This document shows, in pieces, positions 10,752-22,287 of a stretch of 64,000 nucleotides of DNA. The stretch spans positions 237,557,056 through 237,621,055 of the forward strand of contig NC_056522.1 of the NCBI RefSeq assembly GCF_019175285.1, written 5' to 3'. The translations under genes were made by a program, and so were the position numbers. Origin of the DNA: Sceloporus undulatus (Eukaryota; Chordata; Lepidosauria; Squamata; Phrynosomatidae). The notes under the pieces were generated by a model. It made no database searches. It had not been told where the DNA came from and saw only the letters and a list, made by a program, of their open reading frames with translations. Within the stretch, counting starts at the first letter, position 1, and each line of letters opens with the position of its first letter.

Positions 10752-12128
10752 ACACTGGAACAGGCTACCAGCCAATGAGTAGTACTGACACTGGCAAAAG
10801 AACATCTGTTTCTCATACTGACAGCACATACATCTCAACCACCTTCACCAGGGGTGGGGAAAGGACATTACTCTCTATTTCACACAACAGCACCTTATCA
10901 GCTGACTTGTTAGAAAGTTCCACTTTTTATACTGAAACCTCCAGCCCTTCAGAATCTCTTCAGTCCTCATTTCCAGTGAACCAGAGCAGAGAAAGTAGCA
11001 TGTCCTCAGGTGACATGGATTTCTCTGTACCATCAACAGAACCTTTAGCTGCACATACTCCCCAAACACCAGAGTACTCTTCTGTAGTGAATGAGCCACA
11101 TACAGACCTCTTTTATTCAACATCTGACCCTGCATCTGCTAGCAGCTTGTCATTTACATCTTCCCCACCAACATCACTAAAACAAGATTCCCTCCCACCT
11201 ACTCAGCCACCAAGGTTGTTTGCCTCATCAGAGACTTCTCTCCCACCATTTTCCTCTCCTTTCCCTTCACCATTTTCATTGACCTCTAAAACACCTTTAA
11301 TAACATTTTCACATAGACTGTCATCAACTGCACTGCCCCCATTGCCATCTTTACTGCCTTCAGTTTCTTCTTCATCTTCATTGGTACACTCTAGTGAAGA
11401 TCTTGAAACAACTGTTCCTATGACTACATCTGAAGAAACAACTGGAGTAGATTCCCAAACACCTGGAAGTTCCCTCAGTGAGTACAACAATCAAACTAGG
11501 ACAGATCCCTCAAAAGATAGCAGAGTACTACCATCAACGGGACTTTTTCCTCTTCTGACTGAAACTACTGAACAACTTACAAACCATTCTTCACCTGTGA
11601 CAGTCTCCCTAGAGGAAACCAAAGACTCAAAAAGAGAAAACACTTCTCTCCCAGGGACCAGTGTTGAAAAAACTCTTCCTACATTAACTACCTCTTCCCC
11701 ATACTTGCTAGAAAGTACCACAGGTTACAAGGTTGCAAAAGCAACAGCTTCTACATTACCAAGAGCAACTACTCCAAAGGGGGAGGTAACAACAGGAAAA
11801 AAGCGTACAGACGTAACCTACACAACACTGAGAATGCCTACTTTGGCATCAAGCACAGATGCTATGATCACTACAAAGGCTCACAAAGTTCTGCCATTTT
11901 CTACTACCAAGATGTCTCACACCACTGAAATGACAACAAAAGGGATAGAAAAGAGCAGTGTAACTAGTGCTAAAGAGCACATGATCACCACCATCCGACC
12001 TCCACCCATCATGATTTCTTCTAGCACAACCACAACAGAGACTTTTTCTGTTTCTCCAGTTTCCACAAAAGCAACTACAAATGCATGGTCAGGAAGCTCA
12101 AAGACATTTCCAACTTCCCATGGAAAAG
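10752..12128 (+). CDS. HEG1: HEG1 large mucin exon F
   Basis: The largest exon: 1,377 bases, phase 1-1, 459 codons, from TGTATTTCAG to GGAAAAG|GTAAAC. Its first ~100 codons repeat the exon-family pattern (SVSHTDSTYIST, GGERTLLSISHNST, MSSGDMDFS), so the exon looks like a family unit fused to a long tail. The rest is a classic PTS domain: Ser, Thr and Pro dominate, with runs such as PPFSSPFPSPFSLTS and repeated TT/STT blocks. This is the main O-glycosylated part of the ectodomain. It directly precedes the EGF exons, as in HEG1 of other vertebrates. Confidence 0.92.
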
Positions 12129-13111
12129 GTAAACCACCTTTCAAAACAATAGAAGCACTCCTATATCATGCAAAATGAATTTAACATATATTGGAAAATT
12201 ACACATTTGAGAGATTCTTTAAATATTAATGAAACTGTCTGTGAATGTTGTAAGTAGATTTTATAAGCAGACAGAACTAGTCCCTGGGGGAGGGTGCAAA
12301 TGACTCATATCACATAAATGTTAAATAACTAACTGCTTGATAATGTTTCTTAACAGAAAAAATTATTGTATATACCAATAGCAAATTTAGGTGCTGGGTT
12401 ATTCAAACAGCTAAATTACAACTGAGCATGCTCAGCGGCCACAAAATGCTGAGTATCATATATTTTGGCGGTAGGGCAGGAAACCAGCAAGGGTGGGTTT
12501 GGGGCATAGCTGGAAAACCTCTGTGGTCATGCTGGGTGGGGGATTTTGGCAGCTGTTCTCCAAAAAAATAACTTTTACAAAAAGGAGTGGAGAGGAACAT
12601 TGATAAGGGCATGTTTGGCTAGTTAGATTCTGAATGTAATACTGCAACATTTTATTTCAGGACCCACTTGCACAGTTTTGTTTACTGTTATGGCATCATC
12701 CATGCAGTTAGGACATTTCATAGTTAATCAGTGAATTTGCTCCTTTAACTAAAATCAGAATTTGCAGCAATAGTCTCCAGGTGTTAAATAAGGCAAAGAC
12801 CTACACCATCCCACTATGCCTGTCATACAAGATATCATTTAGGGAATAGAGGCTGAATGGCAGTTTGTTTCTACTGTAGAAAAAATGTCTTGAAGGTGTG
12901 CTGATAACACTCCAGAAGCACTTCACCTGCTGGATGCCATGAGTGAAACTGAAATTGAGGCCAGCAGAATGAGTGAAAGTTCATACTATCCAACAACAGT
13001 CATCCATACAATGGTTTTGAGTAAAGGGGCTTTAGACACTAACCACTGGAGTTGTAACATACTTTATAGGTAGTGTGATTGTAATATATCTAAGCACAAT
13101 TTTAGGAAAGT
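12129..13111 (+). other. HEG1: HEG1 intron, nothing recognised
   Basis: No exon or repeat family recognised. AATGACTCATAT-type sites exist but are not evidence of regulation on their own. Confidence 0.45.
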
Positions 13112-13345
13112 AAGGTGGGGTACAGACTGCGCAGCAGAAAAGGAGCTCAAAAAAGTGGCTCCTTTTTGCTGCGCCGCAAAGCACCAAAGACGGCGTATAT
13201 ACATTGCAGCTGCGCAGCTCCATATGGAAGCTGCGCAGTTGTGACATAACGTTTACGTGCGCTGGGTGTAAGGCGCTGTGTAACTGCGGGGCGTGTGCAC
13301 ATCGTGGACGCGCTGCAAAGGGCCCATCTGGAGAGGGCCATAGAT
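13112..13345. mobile_element. GC-rich MITE, truncated relative of 50185-50550
   Basis: It begins GGTGGGGTACAGACTGC, close to the GGCGGGATACAGACTGCC end at 50185. Like that copy it then has a GCTCC...GGAGC-type stem and a GC-rich, CpG-containing body in AT-rich surroundings. No matching right end is seen. Confidence 0.5.
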
Positions 13346-13399
13346 ACATTGCTGACATCCAGCATGCTGTAACAGCTTCATTGTTGAGATAGGTTTCTG

Positions 13400-13535
13400 G
13401 GAAACCAGAATTTGAATCCTGGCTTGGCTATAGAAACTCACTAGGTGATCTTGGGCAAGTCATATTCTCTCAGCCTCAGAGAAAGCCAAGGCAAGCCCCC
13501 ACTGAACAAATCTCGCCAAGATAACCCTGCCTTAG
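13400..13535 (+). mobile_element. MIR-like SINE
   Basis: AATTTGAATCCTGGCTTGGC, TAGGTGATCTTGGGCAAGTC and CTCAGCCTCAGAGAAAGCCA give the head and core in forward orientation. It runs directly into the BovB fragment. Confidence 0.8.
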
Positions 13536-13539
13536 GGTT

Positions 13540-14075
13540 GCCATTGTTGTTAACTGCCTTTGAGTGAACCTCGGCCCATGGTGTCCCTATGTAAGAAAGA
13601 CCTCCAAGTCACCCTATCCTCAATCACCCTGCTCAGCTCTTGTAGACTCATGGCCATGGCTTCTCTGATTGAGCCTATCTGACTGGAATGTCTTCCTCTT
13701 TTCCTATTGTCCTCCACTTTCCCAAGCATTATACTCTTTCCTAGTGAGTCTTTTCTTCTCATGATATGGCAACCTCAGTTTAGTCATCTTTCCTTCCAGG
13801 AATATTTCAGGCCTGGTCTGCTCTAAGAACCATTCACTGGTCTTTTTAATAGTCCATGGAATTCTCAGAACTCCTCTCCAGCACATATCTCAAATGATTT
13901 TTTTCCTATCAGCTTTCTTCACTGTCCAGCTTTCACAACCATATTTAGAAATGGGAAATATAATGGCATGGACAATCCTAACTAATAGTCAATAATATAT
14001 GTCAGGATCTAGTTCCTTCATAACTTTATATGGCAACTAGGATTGTCATAAATCAGAACTAACTTGAAGACACAC
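13540..14075 (-). mobile_element. BovB/RTE LINE fragment (end of the RT frame)
   Basis: Read on the minus strand in two overlapping frames it gives CWRGVLRIPWTIKK, LEQTRPEIFLEGKMTKLRLP, then MLGKVEDNRKRGR and EAMAMSLQELSRVIEDR, which are hallmark C-terminal sequences of BovB/RTE LINE proteins. It is 5'-truncated and frame-broken, so inactive. Confidence 0.85.
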
Positions 14076-14168
14076 AAGTACAACATATGTATTGCCATAA
14101 TAATCAGATTTGGGAGTGCAGAAGTGTGGTGATCGCCAATTTAATTCTCCAAATGTTTTGTTTCACAG

Positions 14169-14285
14169 CCAATGTATGTACTGCAGATACCTGTCTAAAT
14201 AATGGGAAGTGTATGATGGACACTTTGACAGGCAAATTCCAATGCCAGTGTTTACCTGGTTGGCAAGGAGAAGACTGCAGAATAG
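14169..14285 (+). CDS. HEG1: HEG1 EGF-like domain 1 exon
   Basis: Acceptor TTTCACAG, donor GAATAG|GTAAGC; 117 bases, phase 1-1, 39 codons. One complete EGF domain with six cysteines in the usual spacing: VCTADTCLNNGKC, then FQCQCLPGWQGEDC. The GWxGxxC ending is the standard EGF C-terminal loop. There is no calcium-binding signature, in contrast to the next exon. It marks the switch from the mucin stalk to the folded membrane-proximal modules. Confidence 0.95.
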
Positions 14286-14584
14286 GTAAGCAGTACCTAC
14301 TGGCAGACATACCAATACTTGATGGTTGTGAGAAATCTTTGAAGCGAAAGTAGCTTGGATTGTGGTATCCTCTTTCTCTAGGGCTTTGGGAACCTGCTCT
14401 GGGATGGTGTGAATATGTACATGCTATAGATATGTTGCATTAATTAATTTAAATGTTTAATAAATAATTTTAGCAACAAAAAACAGCAACACAATTGTAT
14501 CAAAAGCAGCACCTTTCCTGTCACTGAAATTCTCACTGTACTGTATCTACAATTTCTACCAAAATTCAGCAGCAACTGGTCTCT

Positions 14585-15378
14585 CTATGGTGCAAGAGGA
14601 TGTGAGATTAATGGAGGCAAACAGTGGCTCTGTTCTTTCTTGGAAGGGCGTTCTCAGAAGGTGGTGCTGGGGGATTCCTGCTCAACTCATTGGCTCTTGG
14701 TCTTTGGGGCCCCTCAGGGCTCAGTCCTGTCCCCTATGCTTTTAAACATCTACATAAAGCCTTTGGGAGAAGTCGTCCAGAGTTTTGGAGTAAGGTGTCA
14801 CCTGTACACTGATGATACCCAGCTGTATCACTCCTTTCTCCTTAATTCCAAGGAAGCTGTTTCTGTTCTAAACCACTGTTCTGACCACTGTAATGTACTG
14901 GATGAGGGCAAACAAATTGAAGCTTAATCCAGACAAGACAGAGGTGCTCCTGGTCGACCAAAAGTACTCAGAAACTTCAGCTGATACAAAGAGCACAAGA
15001 CAGATCTGGGAATAGGAATTCAGCTTGTGTTAGATGGGGTTACACTCCCTAGAGAGGCCAGGTTTGCGCCATCCTTTCTATCCTTCCAGTGCCAGGTAAA
15101 GATGTTCCTGTGCAGTCAGGCCTATTAAGCTGAGAAGGACTGGGTTTTTAATGCTGGACTATACACATTTTAATGGTTTGTATTTTAATTTATTATATTC
15201 TAATTTAATTCTTAAAATTGTTTAATTGTTTTTTAATGTTTATATTTTTATATTTTAATACTGTTATACTGTTTTTAAATTATATTGTTTTATACTTGTT
15301 GTTTGCCTTGAATACCTGTATTGGGAGAAAGGCAGGATACTGTATAAGAAAACAACATCATCAACAACAACAACTGTA
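14585..15378 (+). mobile_element. L2 LINE, 5'-truncated
   Basis: A forward frame reads APQGSVLSPMLLNIYIKPLGE, then YTDDTQLYHS, the L2 reverse-transcriptase palm; YADD has become YTDD. Downstream is VLDGVTLPREAR and an AT-rich 3' UTR ending TTGGGAGAAAGGCAGGATAC and a CAACAACAA tail. It lies in the intron between the two EGF exons. Confidence 0.85.
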
Positions 15379-15429
15379 TGGCATGAAAGAGCTCCTGCTA
15401 AAGGTTGTGGTTATTCTTTGCTTTTTCAG

Positions 15430-15549
15430 ATGTAGATGAGTGTCTATCTAGCCCATGCCCAGCCTCAGCCACATGCACTAATACACCAGGTTCATTCAAA
15501 TGTACGTGTTCCCTGGGTTACTGGATGGAAAAAGGAAAGTGCAATTTAG
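15430..15549 (+). CDS. HEG1: HEG1 calcium-binding EGF domain exon
   Basis: Acceptor CTTTTTCAG, donor TTTAG|GTAAGA; 120 bases, phase 1-1, 40 codons. It opens DVDECLSSPC, the calcium ligands of a cbEGF, and continues TCTNTPGSFKCTCSLGYW with the Asn/aromatic consensus for beta-hydroxylation, ending GKCNL. All six cysteines are present. In HEG1 this domain sits directly after the first EGF, as here. Confidence 0.96.
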
Positions 15550-15996
15550 GTAAGAGAACCAAGGAAGAGGATAAGTAAAGAAAATAAGCTTCTTAGTAAG
15601 ATAGAAATCTATGGAGAGATTAAATTTTTAATTTTAAAAGGATTGCACTTGTTAACCAGAAATACCCATAAGCATTATTTTTTTGATTCTTGGCCCTATT
15701 TTGACAGCTGCCACTTTATACCACCTTGGAATTTATGTAATTACACACTTCAAAAGCTTGTCAGTTTTATCATGTAACTGTCAACATTCTTGACAGTATG
15801 ATAGATTCACTTTTATCTAGATATCTCATGGAACTTAGACCTGATAGTATAACTGCTTTTTAGTATAAATTCCTTTCCAGCTACTGAATGATGTGAGATC
15901 CAAACCATTTGTATGAAGCAACGCCATTATGGATCATAGTGATTTCATGCGAGGACAATCCCTAGTGTCTGATTGAATTGCCATGGTAAAATCCAG

Positions 15997-16078
15997 AGGT
16001 TGGAAAAGTTGCTTTTGAAGACTGTAGTTCCCAGCTAGCTGGAGGTTCTGGCATGTTTCCAAACTCTGTACACCCACT
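15997..16078. mobile_element. Short MITE fragment
   Basis: GGTTGGAAAAGTTGCTTTTG followed by GACTGTAGTTCCCAGCTAGC is the start of a common lizard MITE with inverted ends of this type; only one side remains. Confidence 0.45.
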
Positions 16079-16479
16079 CCTATGAGAACAAACATACACA
16101 TGGAATACCTTCTTGTTAAGATGCAACACAACTCAGGTCTCAGTGGCTCCCATTTTACATTTCATGGGCCAGAGTAAATGGCTGCAAATCAGCAGCATTG
16201 GGAAGGAGGGATAAAAGCCCTCCAAAATGGGATCACCCCCACTTCCGACGCTTTAACCAGGCTATTGCTGTTGATTAGGCTCAGAAGCTGAACCTCATAT
16301 TGCCTCTTCCTTCCTTTGGTCAACGAAAGTGACTAGTGTGGAATTTGTTGGACCTTAATTTTTTTTAGCAGAGTTTGACTTCCAGCAAATATCAGGATAG
16401 TTAGAATGCTCCATTACCACTGTATCTCTCCTTTCTGAATGTGTTGTTGATCTCATTGGAGAGGTAGGGTATAAATAAT

Positions 16480-16625
16480 TTTATTATTATTATTATTATT
16501 ACCCAGATGCTTTCAATGGCTTCCAGAATTTAAGTCACTCAGTGGATTTCCATGACCAAGCAGGGATTGAAATCCTGATCTTCAGAGTCATAGTCCAATG
16601 GTCAAACCATCAGGCCACTCTGACT
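16480..16625 (-). mobile_element. (TTA)n tail and MIR-like SINE
   Basis: A short TTA run is followed by a reversed MIR-like SINE head: AGTGGATTTCCATGACCAAG, CAGGGATTGAAATCCTGATC, CAGAGTCATAGTCCAATGGT. Confidence 0.6.
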
Positions 16626-16629
16626 CTGT

Positions 16630-17440
16630 TATTGATCATGTAGGCTTATAAATGCATATTATCCACATTTCCAAAAAGTATAATAGAATTCTCTGCCCAA
16701 GAAAATATTGTCATAATTAGGTATTCTGCATCACAACAGTAGCTTACTTTGTCAGAGATGAAGTTAGTAACCATCATATTTTATGTACCACATTTGTGTA
16801 TAGAATTGCCATAGATTAACTTTTCTGGGAACATAAACATCAATACAACATTTGCTTTTCATTTAAAAAGCAATGATAATCTTCAAGCACATTATTTTTA
16901 ATAAAGTTCCATTTAAAATAACGTATGTACAAAGAGTTCTTGTTATGGGGATATTAATATTTCTGTTCCAAATAAGCCAATACTTCAACTAAGAAGAATT
17001 ATATTTAGCTGTGCCTGATGAACATAAACTGTTTCTAACAAATTCAGGATGTGTCTCCATGTGTATAGCCATTCCACAAGGAATTGGGCAGAGAAACTGG
17101 GCTCTGTTAAAGTCAAGTCTTCCAGTTTTGGCAGGGTCTGCTTTCTAGTGTATGAAAAGCAATGGCGGAGGGCTGCTGGTTTTAAGCTGCAAGATGGTGG
17201 GAAGGATGATTAATCCTTTCCCCTTGATCTTATTTTTCCTAATCAAACCACCACACCAGCTACTTTTTCCACTATAGCTGTTAAAACACGTGGATATAAT
17301 TTTCAGAGGAAAACTAATTAGATGAGATAAGGTTAAGCACTGCCTTCTTCCTCATCTTTCTTCTACTCAAGATAGCTGCCTCTCTTGGGGAAGACGGAGG
17401 GATCTAGTCCTAGTAACAGATAAAAAGCTATCTTCTTATT
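16630..17440 (+). other. HEG1: HEG1 intron, nothing recognised
   Basis: No exon, RNA gene or recognised repeat. Confidence 0.5.
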
Positions 17441-17445
17441 TTTAG

Positions 17446-17540
17446 TGAGAACATTTGTTGGCCAGTTTCCATTAACATTTAACACAACTGGAGGGAAGTA
17501 CTCAGAGCTTCATCAGGTTGAAGAAGATATCATAAACATG
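17446..17540 (+). CDS. HEG1: HEG1 SEA-like module, part 1
   Basis: Acceptor TATTTTTAG, donor AACATG|GTGAGT; 95 bases, entering in phase 1 and leaving in phase 0. It reads VRTFVGQFPLTFNTTGGKY then SELHQVEEDIINM. Human HEG1 has a similar RTFV...LQEVE segment right after its calcium-binding EGF. The beta-strand plus amphipathic helix pattern fits the first half of a SEA/ferredoxin-like fold. It contains a sequon (NTTG). Confidence 0.93.
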
Positions 17541-18252
17541 GTGAGTGTCAAAAGATGAGTTAAGAACAGCAGTAACCATGGTGATATGTGAGGGGGGGAT
17601 GCAAAATGAAGGTCCTGCCCTGCAAATGAGAATTGAGTACCCCCTGAAATTTTTCTTCAGTGTCCAAATTGTTCACACTTAGAAAATTTATGTTTCCCGT
17701 ACTTGCATTCCCTTGGTCACTCTGCCTACCCCTTTTATTTGGAAGTCTAAACTTTATTTCTAAATGTATAGTTGAAGTTTTACATTAATGCAGTGCTGAA
17801 TTCTGATTTGGAGGGAGCAGTGTCCTCATTTTGAATCCCCCCTGCATTACTTACACTCTTGCATGTGAGACACTTTGCTGAAACCAAAGAGAGTTTCTGT
17901 GACTGCATGGTAGGTTTGGAGGAGAGGAGAGGAGAGGAGCTCAGCATCTTTACAGGAGTGCATCAAAAGACAGAGGCATGGTGGCTGCTAAGGAATGCAA
18001 AGGAATGCATAGGTGCGCATTTGCTAAATGGCTTCTCAGTTAAGTTTTGTCATGTGTAAACTGCATACGCCTGAACTTCTGCACAGTGCAGCCTGGAAGG
18101 GTAATCTTTTGAGCCAATGGGGAGCAGACAAGAAAAGCAGCAAAAGAATAACTATGCTGGATTCTCATGAAAACAGGAGTTAAAGTTTTTGGCACTTCCA
18201 CTTATGAATAAACACTTTCATAATATACACTGTGTTGAAAATTGACATTTGC
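17541..18252 (+). other. HEG1: HEG1 intron
   Basis: No recognised feature; a GAGAGGAGAGGAGAGGAG purine tract lies near 17922. Confidence 0.5.
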
Positions 18253-18510
18253 AAGGCAGAGCTTCCTTTAATCATGAAAGGGAGAGTCACTGCTCGTTTA
18301 TTTATTTACTTTTAAAATAGGATCAGTGCTGGAACACTGCACCAGTGTTAGATAAAAATGACACATGCCAAGGAATCAGTAGCAAAAACTCCTTGGCATG
18401 TGTCATTTTTATCTAACACTGGTGCAGTGTCCCAGCATTGATCCTCTTTAAAAGTAGATAAATAAATGAGCAGTGACTCTCCCTTTCATGATTAAAGGAA
18501 GCTCTGCCTT
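18253..18510. repeat. Near-perfect inverted repeat, 122-base arms
   Basis: The left arm 18253-18374 and right arm 18390-18510 are reverse complements with about six differences, around a 15-base loop. Arm ends read AAGGCAGAGCTTCCTTTAAT and the complement. No TA or TTA duplication or known terminal motif flanks it. See the finding. Confidence 0.9.
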
Positions 18511-19651
18511 AGTGGCAGATAATGTGAAAAATTAGTACTGGGCTGAATGTGTAAACACTCCTGGCAGATGTATGGCACCTTCCTAGGATCCAGACAAAAG
18601 CATGTAATAGAAATAAAGTATGGCAACCTTTGACTTTCCTCAGGATAGATGGAGGGGTGTGTAGAATTTAATGGTATACATGATCCTGGAAAATTCTTCT
18701 CCATTAAATACACGCAGAGCTATTTTTCCATCATGTTGCTTGTTATCTTGTTGTTATTTTTATTCTCATCTTAGCCAGAATCCTGTTGGGTATTTACCTA
18801 TGTGTAAATATCATAGTCATTCAGCTACATAGTGAATCATATCCTGATCCCCCCCAATCCCCATATATCAGGCAGCAGTCACTGTGATTGACTGTGATCT
18901 GTTCCCCTGACTTTCCCATGAGTGATTTCCACTAAAACAGGGAGAAGCAGGGGCCCTGTCACAATTCCTCCTCATACTGGAAATCACTTGTGCGAGGGGG
19001 AGGAATGTCAAATAGCTGCTTCCTTAGCGACAGGAGAATAGACTCCTACAATGGCTGAGGATTGAGGGACTTTCACACCCCTACAAAGCCCCTAAACTGG
19101 GGAATACATAGGGACTGTGAATATGAAACAGCCACAAGTGTATACTTTTAGGTTACACATTCTTAACTGCCCAAAAGGATTTGAGCTATTATTATCATTA
19201 TCATCCTCATTATCCCCATCATCATTCCTTAGCTTTCATTTAGAACTACACAGGGTCTCATTACAGGTGACTTTTCACTGTTAGTAGAAGGCACTTATGA
19301 CTTAATGTGCAAGCATTTATGGTCTTGGCACATGGCATGGCTCCTGTACCCACATCACAATACACCAAGGGCAAATGTGTGAACCCAACTCCTTTCCTCA
19401 TTCCCCCAACTCCCTCTTTCATCCTGTAAATGCCTGCTATTCTTGGTGAGTAGGAGAAAGCTCCCTACACACAGCAAACAGAAAGGAGGAGAGGCACTAG
19501 CAGTTTTAGGGGGCAGAGGGGAGGGCTGAGCCTTCTGCAGCTGCCTGACTGTGGCTCCTGGTGCTGCTGGAGCTGAGCACAAAATGTAGCTTCAAAGCTC
19601 AGACATATTCTCTCTCTTCTCCACACTATTTGAATTTTCTTTTCTTTTCAG
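18511..19651 (+). other. HEG1: HEG1 intron, nothing recognised
   Basis: No exon seen; minor C-rich and ATTATC-rich patches only. Confidence 0.45.
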
Positions 19652-19710
19652 TTGAATGCCTCTCTTTCAACACTGCCTGGCTATTACACTTCAAGTGTTA
19701 AGGCATCAAG
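19652..19710 (+). CDS. HEG1: HEG1 SEA-like module, part 2 (59-base exon)
   Basis: A strong polypyrimidine tract (TTTTCTTTTCTTTTCAG) precedes it; donor ATCAAG|GTAAGG. Phase 0 in, phase 2 out. It reads LNASLSTLPGYYTSSVKAS, matching the short segment LPxYxxSxVxAS in human HEG1. Too short to be found as an open frame alone; it is called from splice sites, phase fit and family match. Confidence 0.92.
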
Positions 19711-19779
19711 GTAAGGAGCCCGAAGCCATGAAGCTGTCTGGGTGTTGATTTTAACTCTTCCTCCAGCTTTGTTTTGGTA

Positions 19780-20405
19780 CAGTGAGGTTGACCACAAGTT
19801 GAACATGAATCAACAATGTGATGCGGCAACTAAAAAAGACAATACAGTTCTAAGCTTCATCATTAGAAGTATATTGTCTAGACTGAGGGAAGTAATAGTA
19901 CCATGTATTCTGCTTTGGTCAGGCCTTACCTGGAATACTGTGTCCAGTTCTGGGCATCACAGTCCAAAAAGGATTTTGAGAAGTTGGAGTGTGTCCAGAG
20001 GAGGGTGACCAAAATGGTGAAAGTTCTGGAAACCATACCATGCCTATTAGGAACAGTTTAGGGAGCTGCGTATGTATAGCCTGAAAAGAGAAAGTTAAAA
20101 GATGACATGACAACCATGTTTAAATATTAAATATTTGAAGGGATGACATATTGAGGATGGAGCAAGCTTGTTTTCTGTTACTTCAGAGAATAGACCATGG
20201 AACAGTGGGTTCAAACTATAGGAAAAGAGATTCTACCTAAACATTAGGAAGAACATCCTGATGGTTCAACAGTGGAATATGCTGTCTCAGGGTGTTGCTG
20301 AGTCGCCTTTTTGGGAGCTTTGACCATCTGTCAGGGATTTTTTGATTGTGTATTCCTGCATGGTGGTGGGGGGTTGGATGTTGCTGCTATTTGATGCATT
20401 CTGAT
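19780..20405 (+). mobile_element. CR1 LINE fragment, 3' part
   Basis: The frame reads [20 protein letters not shown] then [11 protein letters not shown], the CR1 C-terminal RT hallmark. The 3' UTR with ACCATCTGTCAGGGATTTTT and TTCCTGCATGGTGG follows. It is 5'-truncated and frame-broken. Confidence 0.88.
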
Positions 20406-21011
20406 TTATGCTTCAGAGGATTTTCCCAATCTCTGTGGCAGGAGAGGGAATGGGATTCCATTTCACACACGCACGCACACAGTAAGAGCTGTATTTCTTC
20501 ACAGTTAATCTGATGAGTGGCTGCATCCCAGTGATGGCTGGATCCAGAATAGAGTTCAGAAACATTCCATTTTGGATTATAGCTCTCAGAATCTCCATTA
20601 ATCTTGCAGCTCTGGGACTTAGAGAATTCTAGCCAGGATTCCATTAACATACAAATTTTGCAGTTGATAAACCCTGGGGAATGAAGGCTGCATCTTTCCT
20701 CAGTTGCACAGTACAGTGGATGGGTTTCGGGTGCATTTCCTCAGCCAGGGAGTACCTAGGCACTTTCCAGACTATATTGTTCAGCTAGGAAAGGAGACTC
20801 CTTTGGCCTCCCAGACCTGGAGCATATCATTCTGCATGTGATCAGTGGGTGTGGTGAAGGAGCTTTACCTGATGGCTTTTAACTGCAGTTATGCACCACC
20901 AACCAAGAGTAGGAAAAGAGTGCACAGATACTGTGCCATTCACAAATAAATGTTATGGTTGTGCAACTATAGAAGGTGATGCAGAATTTTAATTTTTCAT
21001 TCTCTCTTCAG
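20406..21011 (+). other. HEG1: HEG1 intron
   Basis: Contains a diverged palindromic-looking block near 20520-20680 (GGATTATAGCTCTCAGAATC); nothing else recognised. Confidence 0.4.
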
Positions 21012-21172
21012 GCAGGCACGTACCATCCAAGTATCTGTCTTGAGCACCTTTTCCTTACTCTCCAATGTCACCCTTTATGATATTGTTACCACTATACGAA
21101 GCCATATTCAAGCCTGCAAAGCTCCCACAGAAACCTGCCAGTTTATCTCCAACCTTACACTGCTTCACAGAG
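21012..21172 (+). CDS. HEG1: HEG1 SEA-like module, part 3
   Basis: Acceptor CTCTCTTCAG, donor CACAGAG|GTAAAA; 161 bases, phase 2 in and phase 1 out. It reads RQARTIQVSVLSTFSLLSN, then VTLYDIVTTIRSHIQACK and ETCQFISNLTLLHR. Human HEG1 has TTFSLASNVTLFDL at this place. I see no G-S-V-V-V autocleavage motif, so the module is probably not proteolysed in the way of MUC1-type SEA domains. Confidence 0.93.
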
Positions 21173-21804
21173 GTAAAATTACATGATTAAAGATTGTGAC
21201 TTTTTAAAAAGTGTTTCAGAGAACATCACATTTTCTTCCTTCAAGGTTTCTTTGAAAAAGGTCCCGTTTACTCAAGCAGAAGGCTCTGTACCAGAGTGGG
21301 CAACTTGTGGCCCTCCAGATGTCACTCAATTGTAGCCAGTAGGGTTTATGGTATGTAGAGATGTACACCACAGTCTGAAAGCAAAGACACCAACCCTGTA
21401 CTACCGAATAAAATCCAGATCTAGTGAAAGGCTCCAGTCCTATTCTAACACACATGTGAAGCTTGCCTCTATACAAAAGCATTTCTCTGAAAGAAATGTG
21501 ACTCTGTCTTGTGACAGTAAAGTCACTGTGAACAGGGCTTTTGTCTCAAGAGTTGTGGCACTGATTTCTGACCACATGGTTTGAAGTTATAAAATAATCT
21601 ATGTATAGTTCTTGGAGTCAAAATGGAAGGATGAAATGGCCACATTACTTTCCAAAGGAAAATGAGTAGCAGATCTATAAAACTCTAAAAATGGGTCAGA
21701 ATACAGTAATGTTTCTCTGCCAGGAAAGGAAGGGAGTTAAGAAAAACTACTCCCAATTACTGTAGAATTAAGCTTAACGTTCTGTCCTAGATGAAGTTAC
21801 CTGA

Positions 21805-22085
21805 GAGTAAACCTCAATGAACTCAGTTGAATTTACTTCTGAGTAGAAATTTACAGGATTGCACACTAAGTGGCATCTCAGTCTTTAACCTATCTGATGT
21901 TCTTTTTGTTGCCTGTTTTATTGAACCATTTCCTGTATTGCTATGTGTTTTATTTGTATTATCCTATCATTTCTTAGATTGTACGCCATAGGCAGGTTTA
22001 CTCTTTTATATTTGTTGTTTTTATGTACAGCGCTGTGCAAATTTACAGTGCTATATAAATAAATAAATAAATAAATAAATAATAA
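21805..22085 (+). mobile_element. LINE 3' UTR with (AAAT)n tail and adjoining repeat
   Basis: TGAACTCAGTTGAATTTACTTCTGAGTAG (two common repeat blocks here split around 21825) is followed by TTGTACGCCATAGGCAGG, ACAGCGCTGTGCAAATTTAC and AGTGCTATATAAATAAATAA with about seven AAAT units. The tail matches a piece inserted in the element at 49386-49797. Family not certain. Confidence 0.5.
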
Positions 22086-22287
22086 CCTCTGAAGATATGC
22101 AAACAAAGAACAATACAAAGCCACAAATAAGCTACTGATGCAAGAAATTTTCCAGTGTGAGTGGAATCCCATCCCTCGAGGCATGGTTTTGGGGTTTTTT
22201 GTTTTGGTTTACAGGATTTTAAAAAAATGCAGGGAGACACGACATTTTCTCTTTCTCCACATAATTTGACTGATTGTTTTTGTTAAC

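Noticed and set aside
14087-14353. 88-codon frame taken as a gene of its own
   Set aside because: It is the EGF exon 14169-14285 with intron sequence on both sides.
15218-15439. 73-codon Phe/Leu-rich frame as a membrane protein
   Set aside because: It is the AT-rich 3' UTR of the L2 fragment; hydrophobic residues come from T-rich sequence.
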